From Paraphysomonas bandaiensis (taxonomy: Eukaryota > Chrysophyceae): 64,000 nucleotides of DNA. The stretch covers positions 1 through 64,000 of the forward strand of contig CBFFRP010000475.1 in assembly GCA_965644295.1 (NCBI GenBank). Direction: 5' to 3'. Of this stretch, positions 63,827-64,000 are shown one piece after another (position 1 is the stretch's first letter; each line of letters opens with the position of its first letter). The translations under genes and the position numbers were made by a program. The notes beneath the pieces were generated by a model that did no database searches, had not been told where the DNA came from, and saw nothing but the letters and a program-made list of their open reading frames with translations.

Positions 63827-64000
63827 GTTACATTACTTATCAAACTGAAATAGCTCATGGAACATGTAACTGCTTGAAATCAATAAAAAAGTAATTGATA
63901 AGAATGTGCCGTCAATATAACAATCAATCATGAGAAAGTTTGTCGTAAATTGTCATACCTAAATATAACTACATCAATATTATGATGACTCTATTCGGTA

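Overview
The window is nuclear DNA of a microbial eukaryote. Host genes are split by very short GT-AG introns (about 29 to 185 nt, mostly 40-60), intergenic DNA is AT-rich, and two Ty1/copia LTR retrotransposons are present. The standard genetic code fits throughout. The gene set (a CEP76-like centriolar protein, an AUX1/LAX-like permease, secreted proteins with Pro-Thr ladders and Lin-12/Notch repeats, a TPK-type potassium channel) would suit a flagellate-bearing protist or alga. The Pro-Thr ladders recall stramenopiles, but I cannot fix the lineage from this sequence.

Layout. 1-5.0 kb: a large secreted modular protein on the minus strand that runs off the left edge and is broken by about nine or ten single-base frame changes. 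5.4-6.3 kb: two short terminal-inverted-repeat (TIR) elements. 7.0-12.5 kb: Copia copy 1 with 293-bp LTRs and a GTTTT target duplication. 14-25 kb: a segmental duplication of a [mitochondrial carrier - TPK potassium channel] pair. The left unit keeps the carrier and has a gutted channel; the right unit keeps the channel and only the carrier's 3' end. A dynamin-like GTPase fused to a U-box lies between them. 25-44 kb: a compact gene block with Ras, an unknown acidic protein, a CDK10/11-like kinase, a Pkr1-like V-ATPase assembly factor, an MFSD9-like transporter, a tail-anchored PH protein, CEP76, an AUX1/LAX-like carrier, a deoxynucleoside kinase, S-formylglutathione hydrolase and a 3-beta-HSD/NSDHL-like dehydrogenase. 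46-51.5 kb: a Pro-Thr-repeat surface protein and an eight-repeat Myb protein. 51.8-58 kb: repeat-rich DNA with two perfect long hairpins, copies of a SINE-like repeat, a possible hAT relic and an AGC pseudokinase gene. 58.1-63.6 kb: Copia copy 2, inverted, with an ATGGC target duplication.

The host genes look like unrelated housekeeping, signalling and surface functions rather than one pathway. The best leads are the reciprocal carrier/channel duplication, the GTPase-U-box fusion, the frame-broken surface protein, the DFG-less kinase, the AUX1/LAX-like carrier, the perfect hairpins, the SINE-like family with a 15-bp target duplication, and Copia elements whose start codon lies inside the LTR. 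All splice sites and family calls were made by eye; no database search was run.
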